42,508 bases of DNA from positions 1 through 42,508 of the forward strand of contig NZ_WWEQ01000024.1 of assembly GCF_009857845.1 (NCBI RefSeq), given 5' to 3'. Source of the DNA: Brevibacterium rongguiense (GTDB lineage: Bacteria > Actinomycetota > Actinomycetes > Actinomycetales > Brevibacteriaceae). The translations under genes were made by a program, and so were the position numbers. The notes beneath the pieces are model-generated. The model did not search any database and was not told the origin of the DNA. It worked only from the letters and a program-made list of their open reading frames with translations. How positions within the stretch are numbered: the stretch's first letter is position 1; each line of letters begins with the position of its first letter. This document shows positions 21,281 to 29,907 of this stretch, one piece after another.

Positions 21281-22572
21281 AGGTACCGGCGCGCCCCGGC
21301 GAACTCGCCGCGCGAGTCCCAGTCCCGCCAGTCGGAGACCTTCACCGACGTCGAGGCGTTGGGCGCGTGGATCATCTTGCCGTCGCCGATGTACATGCCG
21401 ACGTGGTGGACGCTGCCGGTGCCGCCCGGCTGGGCGAAGAAGAGCAGGTCACCGGGCTGCAGCTCGGACGTGGAGACCGCCTTGCCCGCCTTAAACTGCG
21501 GGCCGGAGTCGCGCGGCAGCTCGATGCCGTGGGCGCGGTAGACGGAATAGGTGAAGCCGGAGCAGTCGAAGCCGTAGGCCGAGGTGCCGCCCCACAGGTA
21601 CCTGAGGCCCGTGAACTGCTTGGCGGTCGCTACGAGCTCGGCCGGCTTGGGTGCCGGGACCGGCTCGCCGTGGGCGCGCACATCCACATCGGCGGACTTC
21701 GCCCACGCCTTGGAGCCGTCGGGCAGGCCCACGCGCACCTCGTCGTCCGTGCCGGCCAGGGCCGGCAGCTCGGTGTTGAGCGGCACCTCGATGCCCGAGT
21801 CGTCCTTCGCCCCCGGGTTCGGGCGCAGGCGGGTGGCCTTCGCGGTGACGGTGGCGACCGCGGCGGACTCGGCCTGCTCGGCGTAGTCCTTGTTGTCGAG
21901 CAGCTGCTTGGCCGGCAGCCACGCCTCGTAGCCGTGCTCGGCGCCGGGCGCGGGCTCGCGGGCCACGCCCACCTTCGCCCAGGAGCCCTTCGTCGCGAGG
22001 ACGGTGACCGCGTCGCCGTAGAGCGCCTGGGTCTCCGTGCGACCGGTGAGCCCACGGCGCAGCTCGGTGGTCTTCAGCGCCTTCGTCCAGGCCGCGATGT
22101 CCGCGGGGTTGCCCAGCGCCGGCCGGTCGACCTTGCGCGGCGCGCTCGGCGACTTCCACAGCGTGGCGACGGGCACCGCCACGTAGGCCGTGTCGCCGGC
22201 GGAGATGCCGCGGCCGGCCTTGACGGTGGGCGCTGCCGGCGCCGAGTCGTCGCTCGAGGCCGGCTGCAGGACATCGGGCCGGTCGACGGCGGTGAGGCCG
22301 CCCTCGTCCTCCGTCTGCGCGGGGCTGGGCTGGCCGGGGCTCGCGGGCGCGCCCGTCGTCGGCATCCCGCTCGCGGCGGGCCCGGTGGTGGGCTGCGCGC
22401 TCGGATTGGCCGGGACGGCGGTGCCGGTGGCGGTGGCCGAGGCGCTGGCCGCGGCGGTGCCCGCGCTCGGGGCGTTCGTACTGGCTGCTACGGCGGGGAG
22501 GACCGTCAGGGCCGTGCCGAGGGCGACGGCACCGGCGATGGTGCTCCGCACCGCGATTGTTCGCGTGTGCAT
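21277..22572 (-). CDS. Secreted NlpC/P60 peptidoglycan endopeptidase
   Basis: A 431-residue exported cell-wall hydrolase. The signal peptide is MHTRTIAVRSTIAGAVALG through VLPAVAAS. A Ser/Thr/Pro/Ala-rich spacer of about 100 residues follows, then two SH3-like binding regions (around VAVPVATLWKSPS and VATVTAKATRLRPNPG). The C-terminal NlpC/P60 domain (about 325-431) has catalytic Cys in YGFDCSGF, His in SVHHVGMYIG and the third polar position in MIHAPN. Such enzymes cut gamma-D-Glu to diamino-acid bonds in peptidoglycan stems during division. ATG at 22572 follows GGAAGGAC; a frame to 22647 lacks the signal start. Confidence 0.93.
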   Translation of the reverse strand: MHTRTIAVRSTIAGAVALGTALTVLPAVAASTNAPSAGTAAASASATATGTAVPANPSAQPTTGPAASGMPTTGAPASPGQPSPAQTEDEGGLTAVDRPDVLQPASSDDSAPAAPTVKAGRGISAGDTAYVAVPVATLWKSPSAPRKVDRPALGNPADIAAWTKALKTTELRRGLTGRTETQALYGDAVTVLATKGSWAKVGVAREPAPGAEHGYEAWLPAKQLLDNKDYAEQAESAAVATVTAKATRLRPNPGAKDDSGIEVPLNTELPALAGTDDEVRVGLPDGSKAWAKSADVDVRAHGEPVPAPKPAELVATAKQFTGLRYLWGGTSAYGFDCSGFTYSVYRAHGIELPRDSGPQFKAGKAVSTSELQPGDLLFFAQPGGTGSVHHVGMYIGDGKMIHAPNASTSVKVSDWRDWDSRGEFAGARRYL

Positions 22573-22616
22573 CGGTGTCCTTCCAGAGAACTGGTGGGAA
22601 GCGGGACAGTGACTCG

Positions 22617-22622
22617 AGTTTA
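22617..22622 (-). promoter_or_regulatory. Candidate -10 box for the NlpC/P60 gene
   Basis: TAAACT on the minus strand, 44 bp upstream of the ATG, predicts a leader of about 38 bases that contains GGAAGGA. No convincing -35. Confidence 0.4.
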
Positions 22623-22728
22623 CCTCCGCGCTCCACAGGATCGGCACAGTTGCGCCCTGTCAGCGGGCCAGGCGGCGGGGCTTTCATGATGGTGCACACA
22701 CTCCTCACACCCCCTTAGGCAGGCAGCG

Positions 22729-23106
22729 ATGAAGAAGCTCACGACAACCCTGGCAGGCATTGCGGCGGCCGGCGCCGGCATCCTCGGCCTGGCCGCGGTG
22801 CCCGCCACGGCGCAGGCGGGAGGGCCCCAGGCGGCCTCGATCGCCCACGTGCGCGCGGCGGTGCTGCCGCAGGCCGAGGTGCGCTCCGGCTCGAAGTCCG
22901 CGAAGACCGGCACGGACTCGGCAGACGGCGCGGATGACGATGTGGTAACGATCGGCGGGTCCGGCGCGTCGCCGGACCTCATGGCGCTGCTCGAGGCGCC
23001 CGCCCGCGCCGCCGCGGGCACCGTCACGACGGCCGCCGGCACCGTGAGCGTCTCGGTGACCCGGGCCGCCGCCGCGGCGGGCGACCCGGCCGCAGTGGCC
23101 GCCTGA
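22729..23106 (+). CDS. Small secreted protein of unknown function
   Basis: A 125-residue hypothetical protein that I do not recognise. A clear Sec signal peptide (MKKLTTTLAGIAAAGAGILG to ATAQAGG) leaves a mature chain of about 95 residues rich in Ala, Ser, Gly and Asp. The mature chain has an acidic patch DSADGADDDVV and an Ala/Val/Thr-rich end. No Cys and no known motif. The start is supported by the signal peptide; the upstream GGCAGG is only a weak ribosome site. It is divergent from the NlpC/P60 endopeptidase and upstream of the LGFP amidase, so a cell-envelope role is plausible but unproven. Confidence 0.7.
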   Translation: MKKLTTTLAGIAAAGAGILGLAAVPATAQAGGPQAASIAHVRAAVLPQAEVRSGSKSAKTGTDSADGADDDVVTIGGSGASPDLMALLEAPARAAAGTVTTAAGTVSVSVTRAAAAAGDPAAVAA

Positions 23107-23120
23107 GCGCCCCGCGGTGG

Positions 23121-23149
23121 GCCCGGGCGGGCCGTGATGGAGCCCGGGC
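23121..23149 (+). terminator. Hairpin after the small secreted protein gene
   Basis: GCCCGGGC occurs at 23121-23128 and again at 23142-23149. The sequence is self-complementary, so the copies pair as an 8-bp stem around a 13-base loop, 15 bp after the stop. The following 60 bp are short GGGTGCGGTCCGGG-like near-repeats. Confidence 0.5.
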
Positions 23150-23332
23150 ACGGTCCGGGCACGGTGCGGGCGGCTCGGGTGCGGTCCGGGGGTGGCTCGG
23201 GTGGGATCCGGGGGGCGCATCGTTGCGAGACCGTAACCGAATTCGGCGGACGCGCCGGTGCGGGTCCTGGGCTAGGGGCGCGCCGTTCGCTAGGTTCGCA
23301 GGCGTAGGTCTCGTCTTCCCCCTAGGACCCTC

Positions 23333-25585
23333 ATGCATCGCTTCATCACCAGCACCCTGCTGTCCGCGGCCCTCGTGGCCGCCGCCGCGCTGCCCGCGTC
23401 GGCCGCCGGCTCGGACCTCCTGACCGGCCCCGTGCCCGGCGCATTCGGCGCCGGGCAGGGCGCCAGCCAGACCGCCGACCGCGACGGCGGCGAACTGGGC
23501 AGCCTCGCCGATGCGCGGGAGCGCCTCGACGCCACGGCCACCGAGCAGCACCCGGAGGTCGCCTCCGCGACGCAGGACGTGCGCGCCGGGCGCAGCATCG
23601 ACATCGTGCGCCCGTTGCTCAAGGACACGGCCGCCGAGGCGTCCGTCACCGTCATGGGCGCCAGCTGGCGCACCGCGAGCGCTCCGGACAGGGTCGAGTA
23701 CCGCACGAAGGCCGCGGAGGCCGAGGACTGGACGGCATGGGAGGAATGGGGTCCATCGGACTCCGGTCCCGACGAGTCCAGCCCGGAGCACCGCACCGAC
23801 GAGGTGGCCACCGATCCCATCGTCGTCGCCCAGGACGAGACCGTGCAGGTGCGCGCGGTGGGCCCGGAGGCGGCGCGGGCCACGGTGCGCACCGTCACGA
23901 CCCCCACCACCCGGGAGGACGAGGAGCTGGCCGGCGGGGTCGTCGACGAGAACGCGGCCGGCGGAGCCACGGCCTCGCCCGCCCCCAGCACCGGGGAGCC
24001 CAGCCAGTCCAGCACCGGCGAGCCCACCGAGCCCAGCGAGTCCGGCCAACCCAGCCAGTCCAGCGAGTCCGCCCAGCCCAGTGCCGCGGCCCAGCCCTCC
24101 GGCCTCGACCTCGCCACGGCCAGCACCGACGACGTCGAGGCGGCCCGGCTGCGCACAGCATTCGGCGCGCAGTCCGCCGCGGTGGAGCAGACGGGGATCG
24201 GGGCCGGTGCCTCGGACTCGAACGGCACGAAGAAGCCCGCCCAGCAGCCGGCGAAGCGCGCCGCCGCGCAGCCGCGCACCGCCTCGGTGTCCGGCGGCCC
24301 CACGGTGGGCGGCCTCAACTACGTGAGCCGCTCCCAGTGGGGCGCTGCCAAGGACTCGTGCGGCAATGACTCCGGCGCGAGCCTCAAGGCTATGGCGATC
24401 CACCACACGGAGGGCGCCAACGGCTACTCGCGCGCCCAGGTGCCGGGCATCCTGCGCGGCATCCAGGCCTACCACCAGCAGAGCCGGGGCTGGTGCGACA
24501 TCGGCTACAACATGCTCGTCGACCGCTTCGGCACCATCTACGAGGGCCGCGCGGGCGGCCTGGACAAGGGCGTCGTGGGCGCCCACACCTCGGGGTTCAA
24601 CAACGCCGTCTACGGCGTCTCGGTCATCGGCACCTACAGCAAGCCCGCGCCGGCCGCGGTCGTGAGCACGCTGTCGAACGTCGCCTCCTGGCTCTCGGCC
24701 CGCTGGGGCTGGGACCCGAACTCCACCGTCAAGGTCAAGTCGCAGGGCGGGACCACTGTCAAGTACGCCCGCGGCACCACGGCGACGATCCCGCGCATCT
24801 TCGGCCACCGCGACACCTCGGACACGGACTGCCCCGGCAACGGCCTCTACGGCCAGCTGGGGAAGATCCGCTCGAGCGTCAAGGCCAATCGCGCGACCAT
24901 GACCGGCGCGATCCGCTCCTTCTACTTCCACAACTCGAACACCACGAGCGCGCCGCGTGCCAAGGCGCAGTGCGGGCTGGCCGGCGGCGGGTGCTACCAG
25001 GCGTTCGGCAACGGGACCGTGTACTGGTCGAAGGCCACCGGGGCGCAGCTCGTCAAGAGCCCGTCCTCGGTGGGCCGGGCCTACGCGGCCGCCAAGCACG
25101 AGGCGGGGGCGCTGGGCTACCCCACCGGCGGGGAGTTCCGGCTGGCGAAGGCGCGCGGCGCAACCGCCCAGCGCTTCGAGCACGGGGCCATCGTGTGGAG
25201 CGCGCAGACGCACGCCCAGCGCGTCACGGGCGCGGTGGGCGCCAAGTGGCGCGCGGCCGGCTGGGAGCGCGGGGAGCTGGGCCTGCCGACCTCGAACGCG
25301 TCCTGCGGCCTGACCGGCGGCGGCTGCTTCCAGTCCTTCCAGCGCGGCCAGATCCACTACTCGAAGGCCTCGGGCGCCCACACGACCGTGCGCGGCTCGG
25401 CCATCACCCGCGCCTGGCAGGCGGCCGGCGCCGAGCGGGGCAGGCTGGGCTACCCGACCTCGGACGAGAAGTCGCGCGGCGCCTCGGCGACCCAGTCCTT
25501 CGAGCACGGGACGATCACGTGGACGAAGGGCAAGGGCGCGCGGGTCTCCGCGCGCGGCGGGAGCATGACGGCCGGCACCCACTGA
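23333..25585 (+). CDS. Secreted N-acetylmuramoyl-L-alanine amidase with LGFP repeats
   Basis: A 750-residue exported peptidoglycan hydrolase. The signal peptide is MHRFITSTLLSAALVAAAAL to ASAAG. An N-terminal domain (about 40-190) is followed by a Ser/Pro/Glu/Gln-rich spacer (SQSSTGEPTEPSESGQPS). The amidase_2/PGRP domain (about 325-520) has the zinc His in AIHHTEGANGYS, Tyr in GYNMLVDRFG and the His/Cys set in GHRDTSDTDCPGN. The C-terminal 220 residues are LGFP-type repeats (GALGYPTGGEFRL, GELGLPTSNASC, GRLGYPTSDEKS), each about 55 long, thought to bind the arabinogalactan or peptidoglycan wall. The enzyme cleaves between MurNAc and L-Ala outside the cell. ATG at 23333 begins the signal peptide. 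Confidence 0.93.
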   Translation: MHRFITSTLLSAALVAAAALPASAAGSDLLTGPVPGAFGAGQGASQTADRDGGELGSLADARERLDATATEQHPEVASATQDVRAGRSIDIVRPLLKDTAAEASVTVMGASWRTASAPDRVEYRTKAAEAEDWTAWEEWGPSDSGPDESSPEHRTDEVATDPIVVAQDETVQVRAVGPEAARATVRTVTTPTTREDEELAGGVVDENAAGGATASPAPSTGEPSQSSTGEPTEPSESGQPSQSSESAQPSAAAQPSGLDLATASTDDVEAARLRTAFGAQSAAVEQTGIGAGASDSNGTKKPAQQPAKRAAAQPRTASVSGGPTVGGLNYVSRSQWGAAKDSCGNDSGASLKAMAIHHTEGANGYSRAQVPGILRGIQAYHQQSRGWCDIGYNMLVDRFGTIYEGRAGGLDKGVVGAHTSGFNNAVYGVSVIGTYSKPAPAAVVSTLSNVASWLSARWGWDPNSTVKVKSQGGTTVKYARGTTATIPRIFGHRDTSDTDCPGNGLYGQLGKIRSSVKANRATMTGAIRSFYFHNSNTTSAPRAKAQCGLAGGGCYQAFGNGTVYWSKATGAQLVKSPSSVGRAYAAAKHEAGALGYPTGGEFRLAKARGATAQRFEHGAIVWSAQTHAQRVTGAVGAKWRAAGWERGELGLPTSNASCGLTGGGCFQSFQRGQIHYSKASGAHTTVRGSAITRAWQAAGAERGRLGYPTSDEKSRGASATQSFEHGTITWTKGKGARVSARGGSMTAGTH

Positions 25586-25600
25586 CCCCAGCCCGTCGGC

Positions 25601-25634
25601 CGGGCCCCTGCGATCACCCGATCGCAGGGGCCCG
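25601..25634 (+). terminator. Strong terminator after the amidase gene
   Basis: A perfect 15-bp stem: CGGGCCCCTGCGATC (25601-25615), loop ACCC, and its exact complement at 25620-25634, followed by TTCG. It lies 15 bp after the amidase stop. Confidence 0.85.
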
Positions 25635-25678
25635 TTCGCGTCTGCCCCGAGCACCCGGGCGCGGGGGCCGCGCTGTGC

Positions 25679-25684
25679 CAGAAT
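25679..25684 (+). promoter_or_regulatory. Leaderless -10 box for the HerA-like ATPase gene
   Basis: CAGAAT, then six bases (GACGCC), then the ATG at 25691. No Shine-Dalgarno site fits, and the spacing matches the other leaderless starts in this window. Confidence 0.45.
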
Positions 25685-25690
25685 GACGCC

Positions 25691-27316
25691 ATGAGCGAAT
25701 CCCCCGCACTCGATGCGATCCGCGCCGGCTACTCCTTCGACGTCCCCGCCGTCCGCCTGGGCTCCGCCCTCGACGGCGACGCGCCCGTGCCCGATGCGCC
25801 CGTGGCGCTGCCCCTGGGCATGCTCAACCGCCACGGCCTCGTGGCCGGCGCGACCGGCACCGGCAAGACGATCACGCTCCAGGTCCTCGCGGAGGCGATC
25901 AGCGCCGCCGGGGTCCCCGTCTTCGCCGCGGACATGAAGGGCGACCTGTCGGGTATGGCGACCCCGGGCAGCGCCTCGGACAAGCTGAGCGCCCGCACGC
26001 AGGCCAACGGGCAGGACTGGCAGGCCCGCGCCGCGGAGGTCGAGTTCTACTCGCTGGGCGGCCAGGGCACGGGCATCCCCATGCGCGCGACCGTCAGCTC
26101 CTTCGGCCCGCTGCTCCTGGCCAAGGTGCTCGGCCTCAACGAGACCCAGGAGTCCGTCCTCGGCCTCATCTTCCACTACGCGGACTCGGCGGGCCTGGCG
26201 CTGCTCGACCTCTCCGACCTCAAGGCGGTGCTCACGTTCCTCGACTCGGACGAGGGCAAGGCCGACCTCAAGGGCATCGGCGGGGTCTCCGCGGCGTCCG
26301 TGGGCGTCATCCTCCGCGCGATCGCGAACCTCGAGGCGCAGGGCGCCGACGCGTTCTTCGGCGAGCCGGAGTTCGAGATCGCGGACCTGCTGCGCACCGC
26401 GGACGACGGCCGCGGCATCGTCTCCATGCTCGAGCTGCCCGCGTTCCAGGACCGCCCCCAGCTGTTCTCGACCTTCCTCATGTGGCTGCTCGCCGAGCTC
26501 TTCCACGAGCTGCCGGAGGTGGGCGATGCGGACAAGCCGGCGCTCGTGTTCTTCTTCGACGAGGCGCACCTGCTGTTCAACGGCGCCTCGAAGGCCTTCC
26601 TCGACTCCGTCGCCCAGACGGTGCGGCTCATCCGCTCGAAGGGCGTGGGCATCTTCTTCGTCACCCAGTCCCCGGCTGACGTCCCGGACGAGGTGCTCGC
26701 GCAGCTGAGCTCGCGGGTCCAGCACGCGCTGCGCGCCCACACGCCCAAGGACGCGAAGGCGCTCAAGGAGACCGTGCAGACGTTCCCCAGCTCCGACTAC
26801 GACCTCGCGGCGCTGCTCACGGGCCTGGGCACGGGCGAGGCCGTCGTCACGGTCATGGACCCCGATGGCTCTCCCACCCCGGTGGCGCCCACGAAGGTCT
26901 TCGCCCCCGCATCGAAGATGGGCCCCACGGAGGCAGGCGCCCTCGATGCCGCCGTGCACGCATCCCCGCTGTGGGAGAAGTACGGCGAGCCCATCGACCG
27001 CGAATCCGCCCGGGAGATCCTCACGGCCCGCCTGGAGGGCGGGGCGGAGCACGCCAAGGCGCACGGCGAGGCCGATGAGCGCTCCGGGGCCGAGGCGCAC
27101 TCGGGGGCCGAGGGGCACTCCGGGGCCGAGGGACAGCCCGCCGAGCACATCCCGGCACCGGACGGCGGGGGCCGGGGTGAGGATTACGACGACGACCGCG
27201 GCGGCCCCTCGATGTTCGAACAGGTGGTGGGCTCGTCTGCGTTCAAGCAGTTCACCCGCACGGCGGCCCGCGAGATCGCCCGCGGCATCTTCGGCACCGG
27301 CCGCCGGCGGCGCTGA
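25691..27316 (+). CDS. HerA-like/DUF853 P-loop ATPase
   Basis: A 541-residue FtsK/HerA-superfamily ATPase of the DUF853 (helicase HerA-like C-terminal) family. Walker A is GATGTGKT at 53-60, the Walker B region is PALVFFFDEAHLLF (about 280-293), and the sensor-like segment is KGVGIFFVTQSPADVP. The conserved MKGDLSGMA follows strand 2. The C-terminal 60 residues contain a low-complexity GAEAHSGAEGHSGAEG stretch before the family's end (MFEQVVGSSAFKQFTRTAAREIARGIFGT). The family is widespread as a single housekeeping gene of unknown role; DNA pumping or unwinding is inferred only from the fold. The PIG-L gene starts four bases after the stop, implying an operon. Confidence 0.88.
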   Translation: MSESPALDAIRAGYSFDVPAVRLGSALDGDAPVPDAPVALPLGMLNRHGLVAGATGTGKTITLQVLAEAISAAGVPVFAADMKGDLSGMATPGSASDKLSARTQANGQDWQARAAEVEFYSLGGQGTGIPMRATVSSFGPLLLAKVLGLNETQESVLGLIFHYADSAGLALLDLSDLKAVLTFLDSDEGKADLKGIGGVSAASVGVILRAIANLEAQGADAFFGEPEFEIADLLRTADDGRGIVSMLELPAFQDRPQLFSTFLMWLLAELFHELPEVGDADKPALVFFFDEAHLLFNGASKAFLDSVAQTVRLIRSKGVGIFFVTQSPADVPDEVLAQLSSRVQHALRAHTPKDAKALKETVQTFPSSDYDLAALLTGLGTGEAVVTVMDPDGSPTPVAPTKVFAPASKMGPTEAGALDAAVHASPLWEKYGEPIDRESAREILTARLEGGAEHAKAHGEADERSGAEAHSGAEGHSGAEGQPAEHIPAPDGGGRGEDYDDDRGGPSMFEQVVGSSAFKQFTRTAAREIARGIFGTGRRRR

Positions 27317-27320
27317 GCCC

Positions 27321-28082
27321 ATGACGGACGCCGCACCCGCCCGCGCAACCGAGCCGTTGGAGCCGCTGGAGCCGTTCGAGCCCACCGGGATCGAGCGGAT
27401 CCTCTGCATCGTCGCCCACCCGGACGACATGGAGTACGGCGCCTCGGCCGCGGTCGCGGCGTGGACCGCGCGGGGCATCCGGGTGGACTACCTGCTGCTC
27501 ACGGCCGGCGAGGCCGGCATCCGGGGCCGCGAGCCCGGCGAGGTGGCGCGCCTGCGCCGCGCCGAGCAGCAGGCCGCCTGCGACAGCGTGGGCGCCGCGA
27601 GTCTCACGGTCCTCGACCTGCCCGACGGTCTCCTGGAGCCGGGGCTGGAGCTGCGCGCGCTCATCGCCCACGAGATCCGCCGCCGGCGGCCCCAGGCGCT
27701 CGTGACGATGACGTGGGAGCTGCGCCTGCCGTGGGGCTTCAACCACGCCGACCACCGGGCGTGCGGCCTCGGCGTCATCGACGCCGCGCGCGACGCCGAC
27801 AACCCGTGGCTCTTCACCGCCGCGCCGGACGGCTCGCCCGCCCTGCCCGCGTGGAAGGCGGACACGCTCATCGTCTCCGGCGACCCGCACCCCACCCACC
27901 GCGTGGACGTCAGCGGCCCCGCACTCGAGGCCGGGATCACCTCGCTGAGCGCGCACCGCCTCTACCTGGAGGCGCTGCCCGAGCACCCCGAGCCCCGCGA
28001 GCTCCTCACCGGCATGACGCGCGAGGCGGGGGCCGCCGCCGGCTGCGAGGCCGCTCTGCCGGTGGGCGTGTACGCCCTGTGA
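27321..28082 (+). CDS. PIG-L family zinc deacetylase
   Basis: A 253-residue LmbE/PIG-L fold protein. The zinc/catalytic motif is AHPDDMEYG with HPDD at 33-36, and the second metal site is FNHADHRACG near residue 140. Family members remove N-acetyl groups from GlcNAc-type substrates (mycothiol, bacillithiol, GPI precursors, antibiotics). This one is shorter and distinct from the MshB encoded at the left edge, so it is probably not the second mycothiol enzyme Mca (about 290 residues), though that cannot be excluded. No Shine-Dalgarno site is seen; it follows the HerA-like gene by four bases and overlaps the patatin GTG by four, so expression is coupled. Confidence 0.87.
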   Translation: MTDAAPARATEPLEPLEPFEPTGIERILCIVAHPDDMEYGASAAVAAWTARGIRVDYLLLTAGEAGIRGREPGEVARLRRAEQQAACDSVGAASLTVLDLPDGLLEPGLELRALIAHEIRRRRPQALVTMTWELRLPWGFNHADHRACGLGVIDAARDADNPWLFTAAPDGSPALPAWKADTLIVSGDPHPTHRVDVSGPALEAGITSLSAHRLYLEALPEHPEPRELLTGMTREAGAAAGCEAALPVGVYAL

Positions 28083-28957
28083 GCCGCGCGGAGGCCACCG
28101 CGCTCATCTTCGAGGGCGGGGGCATGCGCGCGGCCCTGACCTCCGGTTTCGCCGTCACCCTCATCCAGGAGGGCATCGCGTTCCCCTGGGTGGCGGGGAT
28201 CAGCGCGGGCGCCTCGAACGGCGCGAACTACCTCTCCGGGGATGTCCGGCGCGCCCGCCGCAGCTTCGTCGAGTTCTCCGCGGACCCGCAGTTCGGCTCG
28301 CTGCGCACGTTCGCCGCGGGCCGCGGGCTGTTCAACGCGGAGTACATCTACCAGCGCACCGCGCTGCCCACCCAGGCGCTGCCGTTCGACTGGGAGGCGT
28401 TCACCGGCAACCCCGCAGAGTTCGCGATTAGCGCCTTCGACGTGGAGTCCGGTGCGGAGCAGGTGTGGACGAAGGCGGACTTCCCCACGATGGACGACCT
28501 CATGGTGCGCGTGCGGGCGACCTCCACGATGCCGGTCATCATGCCGCCCGTCGAGGTCGCCGGGCGCACGTACGTCGACGGCGCGCTCGGCGCGGACGGC
28601 GGCATCCCGCTGAGCGCCGCGCGGCGGGCCGGCTTCGAGCGCTTCGCGATCGTGCTCACCCAGCAGCGCGACTACGTCAAGGCCCCGCAGCGCTTCCCCG
28701 CCTTCTACCGCGCCTACTTCCGGCGCCACCCCGCCGTCGCCGAGGCGCTGCTCACCCGCTGGCGGCGCTACAACGCCCTGCGCGAGGAGGTCTTCGCACT
28801 CGAACGCGCGGGCCGCGCGTATGTCTTCGCCCCGGAGGTCATGCCGCTGCGCAACGGCACGCGCAATCTCTCGCAGCTGGCCGCGGCCCACCGTCTGGGG
28901 CTCAGCCAGGCCCGCCGCGAGCTGCCCGCGCTGCGCGAGTTCCTGGGCCTGGCCTAG
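28079..28957 (+). CDS. Patatin-like phospholipase
   Basis: A 292-residue patatin-fold acyl hydrolase. The oxyanion-hole motif is FEGGGMR at residues 11-17, the nucleophile elbow is GISAG at 40-44 (Ser42), and the catalytic Asp is in the DGALG motif near 160. The C-terminal part (AFYRAYFRRHPAVAEALLTRW) matches the YjjU-like bacterial subgroup. It cleaves acyl chains from phospholipids or other lipids, probably at the inner membrane face, as no signal peptide is present. GTG at 28079 overlaps the PIG-L stop (GTGA). A large hairpin follows its stop. Confidence 0.9.
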   Translation: MSRAEATALIFEGGGMRAALTSGFAVTLIQEGIAFPWVAGISAGASNGANYLSGDVRRARRSFVEFSADPQFGSLRTFAAGRGLFNAEYIYQRTALPTQALPFDWEAFTGNPAEFAISAFDVESGAEQVWTKADFPTMDDLMVRVRATSTMPVIMPPVEVAGRTYVDGALGADGGIPLSAARRAGFERFAIVLTQQRDYVKAPQRFPAFYRAYFRRHPAVAEALLTRWRRYNALREEVFALERAGRAYVFAPEVMPLRNGTRNLSQLAAAHRLGLSQARRELPALREFLGLA

Positions 28958-28965
28958 CTGTGCGG

Positions 28966-29001
28966 CCCCGTGCGCCCGCGGGCGCCCGCGGACGCACGGG
29001 G
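28966..29001. terminator. Bidirectional terminator between the patatin and YchJ genes
   Basis: CCCCGTGCG (28966-28974) pairs with CGCACGGGG (28993-29001). After one mismatch, CCGCGG (28976-28981) pairs with CCGCGG (28986-28991) around the loop GCGC. It fills the 46-bp gap between converging stop codons. Confidence 0.8.
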
Positions 29002-29003
29002 AA

Positions 29004-29411
29004 TCAGCCCGCCGCGCCGTCGAGGTACATCCAGCGCCCGGCCCGGCGCACGAAGCGCGAGCGCTCGCGCATGGCCCCGGCCCGGCCGCCCGCTCGGCTG
29101 TGGGCGGTGAAGGCGACGATCCCCTCGGCGTCGTCGACGCCTCCGCCCACGACCTCGTCGATGATGAGCCCGGTGAACTCCACTCCGGGCTCCGGCGCGG
29201 TGTCGCGCGGGCGGGTGCGCGGGTGCCACGTGCGGAACAGGTGGTCGCCGTCCCCCACGGCGAAGGCCGTGTAGCGCGAGCGCATGAGCGCCTCGGCGGT
29301 GGCCGGCCATGCGCGCCCGCTCAGCGCGGGTTCGCAGCAGGCGGCGAACGCGGCCCCCGCGGGGATGCCCCCGCAGGGACAGGGGGACTCAGAGGACGGC
29401 GAGCGCGGCAT
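29004..29411 (-). CDS. YchJ/UPF0225 family SEC-C metal-binding protein
   Basis: A 135-residue small protein. An N-terminal SEC-C-type zinc motif (PCPCG at 10-14 and CC in AAFAACCEPALSG) is followed by the UPF0225 signature TAEALMRSRYTAFAVGD and an NTF2-like domain (FTGLIIDEVV, GIVAFTAHSR, RSRFVRRAGRWMYLDG). Function is unknown; SEC-C zinc fingers often bind protein or ribosome partners. ATG at 29411 is inside the 3' end of tpx (23-bp overlap), the only in-frame start before the CPCG motif. There is no separate ribosome site, so translation probably depends on tpx. Confidence 0.82.
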   Translation of the reverse strand: MPRSPSSESPCPCGGIPAGAAFAACCEPALSGRAWPATAEALMRSRYTAFAVGDGDHLFRTWHPRTRPRDTAPEPGVEFTGLIIDEVVGGGVDDAEGIVAFTAHSRAGGRAGAMRERSRFVRRAGRWMYLDGAAG

Positions 29412-29901
29412 CGTAGTCCGGCTCGTCGGCGATCTCCGACACGAGCTGGGTGTGGAGCACCCGCCCGTCGGCGTCGAGGACGATGACGGCGCGGGCCAGC
29501 AGGCCGCGCATGGGGCCGTCGACGAGCGCCAGCCCGTAGGCGGTCCCGAAGTCCTGCCCGCGCCCGGCCGGCGCGCGGAAGTCAGACGCGGTGATGACGT
29601 CCTCGATCCCCTCGGCGCCGCAGAAGCGGGCCTGGGCGAACGGCAGGTCGCGCGAGACGCACACCACCTCGGTGTCCTCCAGGCCCGCGGCCAGCTCGTT
29701 GAAGCGGCGCACGCTCGCCTGGCACGTGCCGGTGTCGATGCTGGGGAAGACGTTGAGCACCGCGCGCCGGCCGCGGACGTCGGCGAGTGCCACCGGCACC
29801 AGGTCCGCGCCCGTGAGCTCGAAGTCCGGTGCCTGCGAGCCCACGGCGGGCAGCGCTCCGGACGTGTGGACGGGGGTTCCCCTGAATGCGGTTTCAGCCA
29901 T
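29389..29901 (-). CDS. tpx: Thiol peroxidase
   Basis: A 170-residue atypical 2-Cys peroxiredoxin that reduces hydroperoxides in the cytoplasm at the expense of thioredoxin. The peroxidatic Cys60 sits in SIDTGTCQASVRRFN and the resolving Cys94 in ARFCGAEG, the exact Tpx spacing. FPSIDT and FRAPAGRGQDFG are also typical. The mature length is standard. ATG at 29901 has a -10 hexamer six bases upstream, so the mRNA is probably leaderless. It shares a 22-bp divergent promoter with the amidohydrolase gene and overlaps the YchJ gene. Confidence 0.95.
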   Translation of the reverse strand: MAETAFRGTPVHTSGALPAVGSQAPDFELTGADLVPVALADVRGRRAVLNVFPSIDTGTCQASVRRFNELAAGLEDTEVVCVSRDLPFAQARFCGAEGIEDVITASDFRAPAGRGQDFGTAYGLALVDGPMRGLLARAVIVLDADGRVLHTQLVSEIADEPDYDAALAVL

Positions 29902-29907
29902 GGGGCC

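Noticed and set aside
23024..27478. A 1484-codon minus-strand open frame
   Set aside because: It is antisense to the LGFP amidase and HerA-like genes, both clearly real. Long antisense frames are expected at this GC content, and its translation is Arg/Gly/Ala-rich without any motif.
25691..28957. Anti-phage defence system (HerA-like ATPase plus patatin effector)
   Set aside because: The ATPase is the housekeeping DUF853 type. No nucleotide cyclase, SIR2, nuclease or sensor gene accompanies it, and the neighbours are core envelope genes.
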